A stretch of DNA of 64,000 bases from Arcobacter cloacae (lineage in GTDB: Bacteria; Campylobacterota; Campylobacteria; Campylobacterales; Arcobacteraceae), in the NCBI RefSeq assembly GCF_013201935.1, contig NZ_CP053833.1:992001-1056000 (forward strand), given 5' to 3'. Position 1 is the stretch's first letter. Each line of letters starts with the position of its first letter. The position numbers and the translations under genes were made by a program. Shown here one piece after another: positions 8,930 to 17,347 of this stretch. The notes beneath the pieces are model-generated. The model saw only the letters and a list, made by a program, of their open reading frames with translations. It did no database searches and was not told the DNA's origin.

Positions 8930-9892
8930 GTGATTAATTGGATTAAAAAAAATTCTTTATTTGTTTCTTTATTTTTTATTATTATAGGAATTATATGTTT
9001 TTATCATTCAAATTCTTATGATATTAGTTCCAAAACTTTATCTACTATTGTTGATGGTAAAATTGATACAAAACTAATTTATCAATTAGATTCAACAAAA
9101 TTATTGTTAAACATCTTTGCAAATATTTTGTTAAGTTTGGGAATAGCAATTTTCATTTCTACTTTCTTTATACGTTATATAGAAAAAGATGAACGAGATG
9201 AATTTGAGAAAAAATTATTATCATTTCAAGAAAATACAGCAAAAGATGCAATTCAATCTGTATTTAAAAGATTTATTGATGAAGAGTTTTTTTTACTTTT
9301 AAAAAAAGAACTTTTTAATGCAAAAGCAATTAGAAGGAATGCAAATTGGCAATATGATATTGGAATTGAAAATGATAAATTATATTTAGTTAGAACCATA
9401 AATTATGAATTTCATAATATTTCGCAAGATAAATTATCTGAATATATTAAAATTACTAGTAATCAAAATCAACATTGTAGTACAGAAATTATAAGTGGGA
9501 AAATACGTCATTTTAATAATGATGAAGAGCCTATAGATATAATTACTTGTCAAGAAGAAGGTAATAATTTTGTTAAAATGGAAAAAGAAGTTACTATTAA
9601 TCCTAATGAATCTATTGAAGTTGTTCTTGTATTTAAACAATTTTTTAATAATGGTTATATATATGAAACTCATACATCAAGGCATTCTATTATTAATTTA
9701 GAGATTATAGTTAATTTCCCTAGTGATTTTGATTTTGATTTATTTTCAAGTTTTTCAAATGATTTAAGATTAAAAATTGATGAACCTTCTAAAAAAGTTT
9801 ACGTAGTTAAAGGTGCAATTTTCTCAGGACAAGGAATAGAATTTATATGTAAGAAAAAAATTAGTAATCAGACTTTGCTCTCTACAATCTAA
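8930..9892 (+). CDS. Two-TM protein of unknown function with beta-rich soluble domain
   Basis: I do not recognise this 320-residue protein. It has two hydrophobic helices (about residues 10-26 and 58-80) joined by a short polar loop, then a charged helical stretch (82-135). The C-terminal part of about 180 residues alternates short strands and looks like a beta-sandwich (for example VTINPNESIEVVLVFKQF). This plan, membrane anchor plus a cytoplasmic sensing or binding domain, occurs in several membrane effectors of defence systems, but no partner gene is adjacent. The start is GTG at 8930 with AAAGGA upstream. It lies between a long palindrome and a terminator, next to mazEF, in what looks like an accessory insertion. 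Function unknown. Confidence 0.75.
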   Translation: MINWIKKNSLFVSLFFIIIGIICFYHSNSYDISSKTLSTIVDGKIDTKLIYQLDSTKLLLNIFANILLSLGIAIFISTFFIRYIEKDERDEFEKKLLSFQENTAKDAIQSVFKRFIDEEFFLLLKKELFNAKAIRRNANWQYDIGIENDKLYLVRTINYEFHNISQDKLSEYIKITSNQNQHCSTEIISGKIRHFNNDEEPIDIITCQEEGNNFVKMEKEVTINPNESIEVVLVFKQFFNNGYIYETHTSRHSIINLEIIVNFPSDFDFDLFSSFSNDLRLKIDEPSKKVYVVKGAIFSGQGIEFICKKKISNQTLLSTI

Positions 9893-9896
9893 GTTC

Positions 9897-9933
9897 TTCG
9901 TTCCTAAGCACTAGCTTGGGAATGAATATTTTT
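9897..9933 (+). terminator. Hairpin terminator after the two-TM gene
   Basis: Arms 9897-9909 and 9914-9926 pair over 13 bases with two mismatches around the loop ACTA, followed by a T-rich stretch. The inner sequence CCTAAGC/GCTTGGG resembles the GTTCCTA-type hairpins near 40630. Confidence 0.55.
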
Positions 9934-9945
9934 ATAACAATTTAA

Positions 9946-10281
9946 CTAAAAAATTATACTCTTAGTAATCCCCAAAACCTGATTTAGTGTATCTTCATCT
10001 ATTTTTTCCACAAACTTTACTTTTCTTGCATTAAAATCTATTGATTTGATTTGTTCTGTCATTATAAAACCTTTTAGATTTTTGGCTTCTAGTTTTACAT
10101 GAAAAGGGAAGTTTCTATCTGTATTGGTGATTGGACAAGCTATGGCTAAACCTAAGGCTTTATTGAAAATTTCATTACTTATAATAAGTGCTGGTCTTCG
10201 TCCTTTTTGCTCATGTCCTGATGATGGGTCAAAAGATAATATTACTAAATCACCTTTTTTGGGAATGTAGTTTTTTACCAT
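9946..10281 (-). CDS. mazF: MazF/PemK-family mRNA interferase toxin
   Basis: The 111-residue protein has the whole MazF fold: the N-terminal GDLVILSFDPSSGHEQKGRRPALIIS (given here only as a landmark at residues 10-35), the central CPITNT strand and GFIMTEQIKSID. The Arg-Arg-Pro motif and the ITNT segment are the usual catalytic and RNA-contact elements. It should cleave mRNA or other RNA at short sequences when freed from its antitoxin. It overlaps mazE by seven bases, the standard antitoxin-first order. The C-terminus (KIDEDTL) is repeated as a small remnant at 15403. Confidence 0.9.
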   Translation of the reverse strand: MVKNYIPKKGDLVILSFDPSSGHEQKGRRPALIISNEIFNKALGLAIACPITNTDRNFPFHVKLEAKNLKGFIMTEQIKSIDFNARKVKFVEKIDEDTLNQVLGITKSIIF

Positions 10282-10520
10282 TCTTCTTTACCTACGGTTG
10301 TATCAAACTCTTCACTTGCTTTATAATCACTTGGTATTTTTGAAACTAGTTCATTTAAATCATAATTTAAAATCTCTTTTTTAATTGGTTCTAAAATCAC
10401 TTTTCCATCAAAAACTATAATATTTACATCATCTCCTACATTCAGATGTAAACTTTCCATAACATCTTTAGGCATTCTAAGACCTTGAGAATTACCCCAT
10501 TTTGAAATTTTAGCAGTCAT
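10275..10520 (-). CDS. mazE: MazE-type AbrB-fold antitoxin
   Basis: This 81-residue protein starts MTAKISKWGNSQGLRMPKD, the classical swapped-hairpin (AbrB/MazE) DNA-binding domain, followed by LHLNVGDDVNIIVFDGKVILEPI. The acidic C-terminal tail (about residues 55-81) is the part that wraps the toxin in known MazE-MazF complexes. AAGGAG stands 5 bases before the ATG. MazE proteins repress their own operon, and a direct repeat upstream fits that. Confidence 0.9.
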   Translation of the reverse strand: MTAKISKWGNSQGLRMPKDVMESLHLNVGDDVNIIVFDGKVILEPIKKEILNYDLNELVSKIPSDYKASEEFDTTVGKEEW

Positions 10521-10534
10521 TTTAACTCCTTAAT

Positions 10535-10552
10535 GTATATCCTAAGTATATC
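10535..10552 (-). promoter_or_regulatory. Probable mazEF operator and promoter
   Basis: On the minus strand GATATAC occurs twice in tandem with a four-base spacer, starting 15 nt upstream of mazE, with a TATACT -10-like hexamer inside. The position suits autorepression by the MazE dimer. Confidence 0.5.
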
Positions 10553-10650
10553 TTTTTTAATATAATATTTCTCTTTTATTTATTTTTAAAATCACTTTTT
10601 TAACCACACATTCGTTAAGATTATCTCTTTTAAATTTATAGGAATCAAAT

Positions 10651-11112
10651 ATGCAAGAAAATGAACTAAAAGCTTTTATAAAAGAAAACTCATCTTTGAT
10701 TTACGAGTATATCAATGCTGAAATACTAAAAGATATTGGAGTGATGTCTTATTTATTTTTTGAAAGGCTTATTGATGAATATTTTAGTAAAGAAGAAAAA
10801 AGAGTCTGTACGGATAATTTAACTGCTGATACCTTTGGCTATTATCTCATAACTGAAGTTTTAGGAGAAGCAAAACAAGCCTTTCCATTTTTTAGAAAAG
10901 ATACCTTGAGTTTAGATAAGATTTTTAAAGAGGCAAAGGTTTATTTTAATCATGTAAAATTTACCATAGAAGATAATACTTTTAATATCTATTTAATTCA
11001 AACAAAAGCAGGTGTTTCTACACTTGATGAAGAAATCATCAAATATTCAAAACAATTTCCTATTAAAACATTTGGTATAAAAGAGTTTATAGTTAATTAT
11101 TCATTTAAATAA
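10651..11112 (+). CDS. Conserved-looking hypothetical protein
   Basis: A 153-residue soluble, acidic protein that I do not recognise. It begins with a helical segment (MQENELKAFIKENSSLIYEY), has a mixed middle, and ends in a likely alpha/beta part (VKFTIEDNTFNIYLIQTK). No signal peptide, membrane helix or metal motif is present. An ATG with GGAATC upstream supports the start. It is transcribed divergently from mazE and followed by a tiny membrane peptide gene. Coding character is good (codon use like its neighbours), but no function is suggested. Confidence 0.7.
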   Translation: MQENELKAFIKENSSLIYEYINAEILKDIGVMSYLFFERLIDEYFSKEEKRVCTDNLTADTFGYYLITEVLGEAKQAFPFFRKDTLSLDKIFKEAKVYFNHVKFTIEDNTFNIYLIQTKAGVSTLDEEIIKYSKQFPIKTFGIKEFIVNYSFK

Positions 11113-11169
11113 ATATTAGATAATTCCGATTATTTGAAACAGACAATTAAAAATAAAAAAGGATAAACT

Positions 11170-11265
11170 TTGATAGATAAAATAAAAGAGAGTAAAATAG
11201 CACAAATTTTAATATTAAAGGTACTAATAATTGTAGCTGTTGCTGGAAATATATATTTTTCATAA
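11170..11265 (+). CDS. 31-residue single-TM peptide
   Basis: The ORF starts at TTG with AAAGGAT seven to eight bases upstream. It encodes an amphipathic basic N-terminus (MIDKIKESKIAQ) and one hydrophobic helix of about 17 residues ending just before the stop. A terminator hairpin follows within 10 bases, which supports a real transcription unit. It could be a small regulatory membrane peptide or a type I toxin-like peptide; no antisense RNA was identified. Confidence 0.45.
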   Translation: MIDKIKESKIAQILILKVLIIVAVAGNIYFS

Positions 11266-11270
11266 GAAAA

Positions 11271-11300
11271 GGGACAAGCGATTTTTATTGTCCCTAAATC
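11271..11300. terminator. Terminator between convergent genes
   Basis: GGGACAA (11271-11277) and TTGTCCC (11288-11294) form a perfect 7-bp stem. A-rich sequence lies on one side and T-rich on the other, so it can serve both the small plus-strand ORF and selO. Confidence 0.65.
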
Positions 11301-11304
11301 TTTT

Positions 11305-13002
11305 CTACGACGAACAACTCACATGAGATATTCCAGCTATTCCAAAAAAATCTGTTGGTTTTTTAGCGTAATATTTCTCTTCTATTTCCTTTATTTGCTC
11401 ATTGTATGGATTTGTCATTATTTTTTGTAACTCCTGAAAGGGTTTATAGTTTCCATTTTGGGCTTCTTGATATGCTTTAACTAGATGCCATTCTCTTAAA
11501 GTATATTTTGGATTTGTTAGTTTCATTTGATTTGTTAGTTTTTGTTTTGATTCTTCATTATTTATATTTAAAAGTGATTTCCAAATTTCTAGCCAGTTGT
11601 TCCATTTTGATTTAATATTTTCATCTTTTAAGCTTCCATAAAAACTTTTTTCAAGCTGAGTAATCTCATCAGGAATATTTGATAATTCTCTAAAAAATAT
11701 AGTATAGTCAACTTTTGTTTCTATCATAAGATTTATTAGTTTTTCAAACAGCTCAACATCAAACTTTTCAAGTCCAAGTTTATTAGCCCACATAATTTCC
11801 ATTTTTTCTTGCATAACTTTGCTAAAGTTATTTTCAATTTTTTCTAGTTCTTCTAAAGCCTCTTTATTTGAACTAAGTAACGGTTTTAAAGCACTACAAA
11901 ATGATTTAAAATTTTTAAAAGCAGCAACTGGTTGATTAAAAAATGAAAAGTGCATTCCTCCACCAGTCCAAGATTGATATTTTGGATCAAACATTTCGAT
12001 AAATCCAAATGGTCCATAATCTAGTGTAAAACCTCCTGCTGCACAGTTATCACTGTTAAAGTTACCTTGGCAATATCCAACTCTTATCCAATTAGCTATC
12101 AGTGAAGTAACTCGATTTTGAAACGCATTGGCTAGTAATATTATCTTTTTTTCTAAATTCAAATCTTCTTTGATTATCTCACTATATTCCCTATCAATCA
12201 AATGTAAAACAATCATTTCTAACTCTTTTAAAGCATTTTCATGTTCATTTTTTCTAGCTCGTCTGCCAAAAAGTTCTATTTGTCCAACTCTTAAAAAAGA
12301 AGTTGCAACTCTAGTTGTAATTGCCACATCTTCTTCTATCATAACTTCAGGGTCTTTTGAATAAGAATTATCTTTAAACCAAGGTCTATTTACTTGCTCT
12401 TTTTTAGAGGTAAATAGAGTCAAAGACCTTGATGTTGGAATTCCAAGAGCATGCATATGCTCTTGTGCTAAAAACTCTCTTATGCTTGAGCGCAAAACTG
12501 CCCTTCCATCTGCACCTCTACAATAAGGTGTTTTTCCTGCACCTTTTAGTTGAAATTCCCATCTTTTACCATTTATCACTGCTTCTAAAACTGAGATTGC
12601 TCTACCATCTCCATAGCCATTTCCTGTTTGAAAAGGGCATTGGGCATAATATTCTGTTCCATAAATAGAAAGAGCATATCCAGTTGCCCAACCAATATTC
12701 TGTCTAAGATTAGAAATATTTTCCATATCACCTGAAAATAGTTTTATAAAATCAGATGATTTTAGTAGATTCTCACTAAAGCCTAATTCTTCAAAAAAAT
12801 TATTGCTATGTGAAATATATATTGGCTCTTTAATAGCAGTTGGCTGAACTTCTACATAATGTCCAGAAAAAACCTCTCTAGGAAATTTATTATCTCCATG
12901 ATATTTTGCATCAGGGTCACAATTTAGAGTGTTTATAAAAGAGTAATCACTTAAATTTATAAGTTCTTCAAATGTTTCTATATTTTTATTATTTTCTTTC
13001 AT
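11305..13002 (-). CDS. selO: Protein adenylyltransferase SelO (YdiU/UPF0061)
   Basis: SelO is a pseudokinase-fold enzyme that transfers AMP from ATP to Ser, Thr or Tyr of target proteins and helps in redox stress. The 565 residues include the family core: [39 protein letters not shown], and the metal/nucleotide region [20 protein letters not shown] with the FDP motif. The protein ends VSCSS: the cysteine stands where animal SelO has selenocysteine (U-S-S end). Length is slightly above the bacterial norm (480-560). Its ATG overlaps the stop of the upstream DnaJ-type gene by one base. Confidence 0.92.
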   Translation of the reverse strand: MKENNKNIETFEELINLSDYSFINTLNCDPDAKYHGDNKFPREVFSGHYVEVQPTAIKEPIYISHSNNFFEELGFSENLLKSSDFIKLFSGDMENISNLRQNIGWATGYALSIYGTEYYAQCPFQTGNGYGDGRAISVLEAVINGKRWEFQLKGAGKTPYCRGADGRAVLRSSIREFLAQEHMHALGIPTSRSLTLFTSKKEQVNRPWFKDNSYSKDPEVMIEEDVAITTRVATSFLRVGQIELFGRRARKNEHENALKELEMIVLHLIDREYSEIIKEDLNLEKKIILLANAFQNRVTSLIANWIRVGYCQGNFNSDNCAAGGFTLDYGPFGFIEMFDPKYQSWTGGGMHFSFFNQPVAAFKNFKSFCSALKPLLSSNKEALEELEKIENNFSKVMQEKMEIMWANKLGLEKFDVELFEKLINLMIETKVDYTIFFRELSNIPDEITQLEKSFYGSLKDENIKSKWNNWLEIWKSLLNINNEESKQKLTNQMKLTNPKYTLREWHLVKAYQEAQNGNYKPFQELQKIMTNPYNEQIKEIEEKYYAKKPTDFFGIAGISHVSCSS

Positions 13003-13805
13003 TATTTTTTCTCATCTTTAATAATCTGGTAAGCTTGATTTATCTGTTGGGTTTTAGCTGTTGCTTCTTCCATATAAGACTCATCTTTATTTTGAGAACT
13101 TATGATATCAGGGTGGTATTCACGAATTAGTTTTCGATATGCTTTTTTGATAGTTTCCATATCATCACTTGGTTTTACTCCTAAAATTTCATAGGCTTCT
13201 TTTGAACTCATTGTTTGTTGTTTATTTTTCATCATATTTTCAAATTTAATTACAGTTTCATCATAAATATTAAGAGAAAGATTAAGTTCAGTGATAATCT
13301 CTTTTAAAACTCTTTCCTCTTCTTCACTAATCCCACCATCAATAAAAGCTAATTGAATCAAAAATGTTACAAATTGTTTACGTTTTAAGATACTTCGACC
13401 TAGAAGTTTGTTTAACTCTTGAGCTATTTGTTTTGTATCATTACTTATTTGTTTTTCTTCATTGAAAATCTCTTTCATAATAGCTCTTGCTTTATCTTTT
13501 TCCTTAAAAATTTTAGAAATATCATCAAACATCATTCCTATAAGTTGAGCTTCCAACTCATGAACTCTTCCATCAGCTTTTGCCACTTTTGCAACAAGGG
13601 CAATAAAAAGTCCTAGTTCACTTTTTTTAAATAAATCCTTTGAACTTGTTAACTTATTTAATTTTCTTTTTGCATAAAACTTATATATTTTAAATGCTAC
13701 ATATAAAGAAGCAATTATTGAAATAGTTATAAAAAAGTTTGCGACAAATGCGTAATAGAATATAACTAAAAATATTGCTATGTAAATCCATTTTTTTAAA
13801 TTCAT
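13002..13805 (-). CDS. Membrane-anchored TerB-DnaJ co-chaperone (DjlA-like)
   Basis: The 267-residue protein starts with one or two membrane helices (residues 5-42), followed by a TerB-like helical domain (about 65-180) with the acidic metal-binding motif [14 protein letters not shown] and its second copy [15 protein letters not shown]-terminal J domain (about 198-265) carries the HPD motif (REYHPD). DjlA proteins have this same order and recruit DnaK to the inner membrane. It forms an operon with selO, which suggests a link to protein stress. Confidence 0.85.
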   Translation of the reverse strand: MNLKKWIYIAIFLVIFYYAFVANFFITISIIASLYVAFKIYKFYAKRKLNKLTSSKDLFKKSELGLFIALVAKVAKADGRVHELEAQLIGMMFDDISKIFKEKDKARAIMKEIFNEEKQISNDTKQIAQELNKLLGRSILKRKQFVTFLIQLAFIDGGISEEEERVLKEIITELNLSLNIYDETVIKFENMMKNKQQTMSSKEAYEILGVKPSDDMETIKKAYRKLIREYHPDIISSQNKDESYMEEATAKTQQINQAYQIIKDEKK

Positions 13806-13973
13806 AATTTAATCCATTTTTGTTAGTTTAGTTTTTATATAAATCAGATTATATCTTCTTAACCTTAAGTGGTTTTAGATAAAATCTAATATAAAACTAT
13901 TATAATAGTAATAATTTAATTATTTTATTTTAATATTAAAATTAATAAAAACATTATAAAAGGAATATAATTT

Positions 13974-15338
13974 ATGGAAATAACATCTAATATATCAACA
14001 TACACTAACAATCAATCAAAAGAAGAACAATCTACTTCAAAAACAAAAAACACAATATTTGCATTTTTCCCATCATTGATACCAGATATGTTTTCTATCG
14101 AAGAATTAGATAAATTTAAATATACATCTGAATCTACATTTGATGATTATTTAGATGATGGTGCATATCTTTTAAAAACAAAAAAATATGGAACAGAAGA
14201 TTATGAAACAATTTATCTAAATAAAATTAAAGTAAATGAACATTTAAAAGAGATTGAAAATAAGGTACTTGATGATGATAGTTTAGTGGATAATGTTACA
14301 TACTGTTCAAAGTCTGAAGTATATTCCTTAAAACATAATGATTCAATAGGTTCAAAGAGTTATCAAATATGGACAAAAGAGCCAATAACAGAGAAATATT
14401 TAAAAGAAAGATATGACAAAATACAATCTTTTTTTCATAATAATTATAAAAAATTTCTACTTGAAGTTGAAAAATATAATAACGAAATGAGAAAATACAA
14501 TGAATCAAATCCAAATGAAATGCAAAAATCATATAAAGGCAGTTTCAATAGGGTTATATTAGATGGTGAAACAATTAATATAGATGAAGAAGAATATAAT
14601 CGACATTATTCAATATATTTAACCACTAGAAATGGGGATTCTGTAACTGAAGATATAGAATCTAATTTTTATTATCAAGAGTTTATGAATATAGATAATA
14701 GATATGAAAATGCACCAGAATTTGAGTCTATGGTAAATAAATTATCAAATGAAAGTAATGATATATTTGATGTTTGGAGAAAAGTATCTTTATTTGTTAA
14801 TTTAGGACTAATACCTGAGGGTAATCAAACACTTTTTTCTAACTTACAAGATAGTGAAAACGCAAGTTATGCAATGCAAAATATAAAAAATAAAAACTTA
14901 GAACAATCATTAATAAATACATTTAGTTTAATATTCGATTTTAGACTTCTTTCAATAAAAGATATTTTTGGTACATCTTTAGAGGAAAATAAGTTTCAAA
15001 ATGAACTAAATAATTATGCAAAAGAACATCCTACAACAAATAAAAAGTTTATTTTTAATGGCGATATAAGTATCGATAAAAATTCAAGTGAAGAGTATAA
15101 AAATTTTATAACAAATATTTTGATTGATTTTTTTGAAAATAAAAAATCTACATATAAAGATAAAACAATATCTGCCTCAGAAGCTGAAAGAGAACACTAT
15201 ATAAATCAAGTGACAGAATGTTTTCAACTTTTAATAGATAATTTAAAACAAACAATAAACAAGCAAGAAGAAGAAAATAATAACTTATTATATCAATATA
15301 CTAAAAATATAAAAGTAAATCCTCTTAATACTATTTGA
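13974..15338 (+). CDS. Hypothetical 454-residue protein
   Basis: Not recognised. The N-terminal 30 residues are Ser/Thr/Asn/Gln-rich and look disordered; the remainder is strongly charged, Asn/Lys/Glu-rich and mostly helical, with no signal peptide, membrane helix or clear catalytic motif. The last 60 residues form a likely coiled coil. Such a low-complexity N-terminus with a long helical body is seen in flagellar-associated or secreted proteins of this phylum, but that is only a guess. Start ATG is preceded by AAAGGAATATAA. The gap before it (13806-13973) is AT-rich and must hold divergent promoters for this gene and the DnaJ gene. Confidence 0.75.
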   Translation: MEITSNISTYTNNQSKEEQSTSKTKNTIFAFFPSLIPDMFSIEELDKFKYTSESTFDDYLDDGAYLLKTKKYGTEDYETIYLNKIKVNEHLKEIENKVLDDDSLVDNVTYCSKSEVYSLKHNDSIGSKSYQIWTKEPITEKYLKERYDKIQSFFHNNYKKFLLEVEKYNNEMRKYNESNPNEMQKSYKGSFNRVILDGETINIDEEEYNRHYSIYLTTRNGDSVTEDIESNFYYQEFMNIDNRYENAPEFESMVNKLSNESNDIFDVWRKVSLFVNLGLIPEGNQTLFSNLQDSENASYAMQNIKNKNLEQSLINTFSLIFDFRLLSIKDIFGTSLEENKFQNELNNYAKEHPTTNKKFIFNGDISIDKNSSEEYKNFITNILIDFFENKKSTYKDKTISASEAEREHYINQVTECFQLLIDNLKQTINKQEEENNNLLYQYTKNIKVNPLNTI

Positions 15339-15343
15339 TAATT

Positions 15344-15375
15344 GGAAAATTGGATTATTAATTTTTCCCTTTTTC
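15344..15375 (+). terminator. Possible terminator
   Basis: GGAAAATT (15344-15351) can pair with AATTTTTCC (15360-15368) with one bulged base, followed by CTTTTT. Confidence 0.4.
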
Positions 15376-15402
15376 AGATGGATAGTAAAAAGTGCTAAAA
15401 AA

Positions 15403-15435
15403 CTAATATAATGTATCTTCATCTATTTTTTTACC
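15403..15435 (-). pseudogene. Remnant of a MazF C-terminus
   Basis: The minus strand reads GKKIDEDTLY then stop. Twenty consecutive bases (15412-15431) are identical to the mazF coding sequence at 9988-10007, in the matching reading frame. The intergenic stretch 15339-15573 otherwise holds only a hairpin and an unsupported 21-codon ORF, so it looks like the scar of a lost toxin gene. Confidence 0.5.
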
Positions 15436-15573
15436 AGTATTGACTAAAATACAAAAAAATTAATTAAAGTGAGATTATGGCAACAATTAGACAAATAATA
15501 TTTTCAGTAAAAAAAAATTGTTCAGATATGAAAAGATTATGAAATAGTTTTTTAATTAATTATAGGATAGAAA

Positions 15574-16194
15574 ATGAATATTATTGAATTTATAGCGCTG
15601 TTTGGAATCATGATTGTACTTGCAGCAATGCCAAGTGCAAGTGTGTTTCTTGTTGTTACTCGTTCAGCTACATTAGGTATTATCAACGGTCTTGCTGTAT
15701 CTGCTGGTATTGTTTTAGGTGATTTGATTCTTGTTATTTTTGCTTTATTAGGTTTATCTATAGTTGCTGATACAATGGGCAGTTTATTTATAGTTATCAA
15801 AATTTTAGGAGGATTATATTTCTTATGGTTTGGATTTTCATTGTTAAGAGTGAAAAACTTAACAAAAATCAAATACAATAATACAAAAAATAAAAATAAT
15901 TTATTTGCTAGTTTTATTTCAGGATTTTTTCTAACACTTGGAGATATTAAAGCCATTCTTTTTTATGCGAGTTTATTTCCTTTATTTATTGATTTATCCG
16001 TAATTCAAGTATCAGAAATAGTTGTAATTTTATTGGCAACAATATTCAGTGTTGGTGGAGTTAAAATAATCTACGCTATATATGCAAATAAATTGATAAG
16101 TTATATAAAAGATTCAAATATAAAAACCATGTTAAGAAAAATTGTTGGTAGTTTTATGATGGGTATTGGTGGTTACTTAATTGTTAAGGTCTAA
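15574..16194 (+). CDS. LysE/RhtB-family amino acid exporter
   Basis: A 206-residue membrane protein with about six hydrophobic helices. The N-terminal motif (AMPSASVFLVVTRSATLG) corresponds to the PGP-type signature of LysE/RhtB exporters, and GLYFLWFGFSLLR ends the third helix as usual. The family exports amino acids such as lysine, homoserine or threonine by proton antiport; the substrate here is unknown. ATG is preceded by TAGGATAG. It is followed by RidA, a common partner in amino-acid metabolism. Confidence 0.85.
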   Translation: MNIIEFIALFGIMIVLAAMPSASVFLVVTRSATLGIINGLAVSAGIVLGDLILVIFALLGLSIVADTMGSLFIVIKILGGLYFLWFGFSLLRVKNLTKIKYNNTKNKNNLFASFISGFFLTLGDIKAILFYASLFPLFIDLSVIQVSEIVVILLATIFSVGGVKIIYAIYANKLISYIKDSNIKTMLRKIVGSFMMGIGGYLIVKV

Positions 16195-16318
16195 TAAAAA
16201 TAAAAAAACCGATACAATATTCTAAATAGTTAGTTTTTTTGATAAAAAAATTAGAATGATTTAAAATATGTATCAAATTCATAATATAAAAAATAAATAC
16301 AATCAAGGAAAATAATAA

Positions 16319-16684
16319 ATGAAAATTCACAGAATAAATCCAAGTAAAAGATGGTCTGATATTACAGTTTTTAATGGAATTGCAACTTTTACAGAAGTTG
16401 CAGATACAGATACAAGTGCAGATATAAAAGGACAAGTTTTACAAATATTTGAACAAGCAGAAGCTAGTTTAGCTTTGATTGATAGTGATAAATCACGAAT
16501 TTTAGCAGTTACTATTTATATTACAGATTTTGCAAATTTTGATGCTTTAAATGAGATTTGGGATGAGTGGTTTCCACAAAATTGTGCACCAAGTCGTGCT
16601 TGTGTTAAGGCTGAATTAGTTGATTCAAATTTATTGGTTGAAATGACATTTACAGCTGCAGCTGGTGAGAAATATTTATCATAA
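16319..16684 (+). CDS. RidA (YjgF/YER057c/UK114) family protein
   Basis: The 121-residue protein has the chorismate-mutase-like fold of the family with the arginine-containing SRACVKAELVDSNLLVEM motif, where the arginine binds the carboxylate of imines. RidA hydrolyses reactive 2-aminoacrylate and related enamines. The N-terminus (INPSKRWSDITVFNG) belongs to a divergent RidA subgroup rather than canonical RidA. It starts at ATG with AAGGAAAAT upstream and lies 18 bases before the pentapeptide-repeat gene. Confidence 0.85.
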   Translation: MKIHRINPSKRWSDITVFNGIATFTEVADTDTSADIKGQVLQIFEQAEASLALIDSDKSRILAVTIYITDFANFDALNEIWDEWFPQNCAPSRACVKAELVDSNLLVEMTFTAAAGEKYLS

Positions 16685-16702
16685 ATTATAAAAAGAGATT
16701 TT

Positions 16703-17269
16703 ATGTTTAAAACAAACGATTATTGGGAAGAAGAGTTTTTTGAATACAATGATAAAAATTTGGAATCTATTTATTTTGATGATTGCACTTTTATAAAATG
16801 TGACTTCTCAAAAAGCCTTATGCAAAATTGTAAGTTTACAGAGTGTAAATTTGTAAATTGTGATTTATCTTTATCTTCTTTAAAATCTTGTACTTTTAAT
16901 GATATAGTATTTGAAAATTGTAAACTTATTGGAATTTCATGGAGTTCATCTCAAGAGCCTTTTGAAGTTAAATTTGACTCTTGCAATATTTCTTCAAACT
17001 CTTTTCATGTTATGGATTTACGACAAATGAAATTTATAAATTCACTTGTAAAAGATTGCGGTTTTGAGGAGTGTAATATGGAAAAAACACTTTTTGATAA
17101 TTGTGATTTACAACAAACAGTTTTTATAAAAAACAATCTAAAAAAAGCTGATTTTAGAACATCAAAAAATTATTTGATTGACCCAAAACAAAATGATTTA
17201 ACAAAAGCTTTGTTTTCACTACCTGAAGCTTTGAGTTTTCTTTCTTTACTTCCTATAGAGATAAAATAA
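16703..17269 (+). CDS. Pentapeptide-repeat protein of the McbG/Qnr type
   Basis: The 188 residues contain two blocks of A(D/N)LxF-like five-residue repeats (about 25-72 and 78-152), for example CTFIKCDFSKSLMQNCKFTE, interrupted by ISWSSSQEPFEVK. The C-terminus (NYLIDPKQNDLTKALFSLPE and EALSFL) is the conserved cap seen in McbG and Qnr. Those proteins form right-handed quadrilateral helices that mimic DNA and protect gyrase. Whether this one protects gyrase is inference. It probably shares a transcript with ridA. Confidence 0.85.
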   Translation: MFKTNDYWEEEFFEYNDKNLESIYFDDCTFIKCDFSKSLMQNCKFTECKFVNCDLSLSSLKSCTFNDIVFENCKLIGISWSSSQEPFEVKFDSCNISSNSFHVMDLRQMKFINSLVKDCGFEECNMEKTLFDNCDLQQTVFIKNNLKKADFRTSKNYLIDPKQNDLTKALFSLPEALSFLSLLPIEIK

Positions 17270-17347
17270 TAAATATGCTTTAACCACTTTCTAAATAGAT
17301 ATTAGATACCATCTTTAGCATTTTTTATTATGATAATTAGGATATTT

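Noticed and set aside
15478-15543. 21-codon ORF starting MATIRQIIFS
   Set aside because: It has a fair ribosome site but is short, with no domain, TM helix or following overlap; it may be a remnant or chance.
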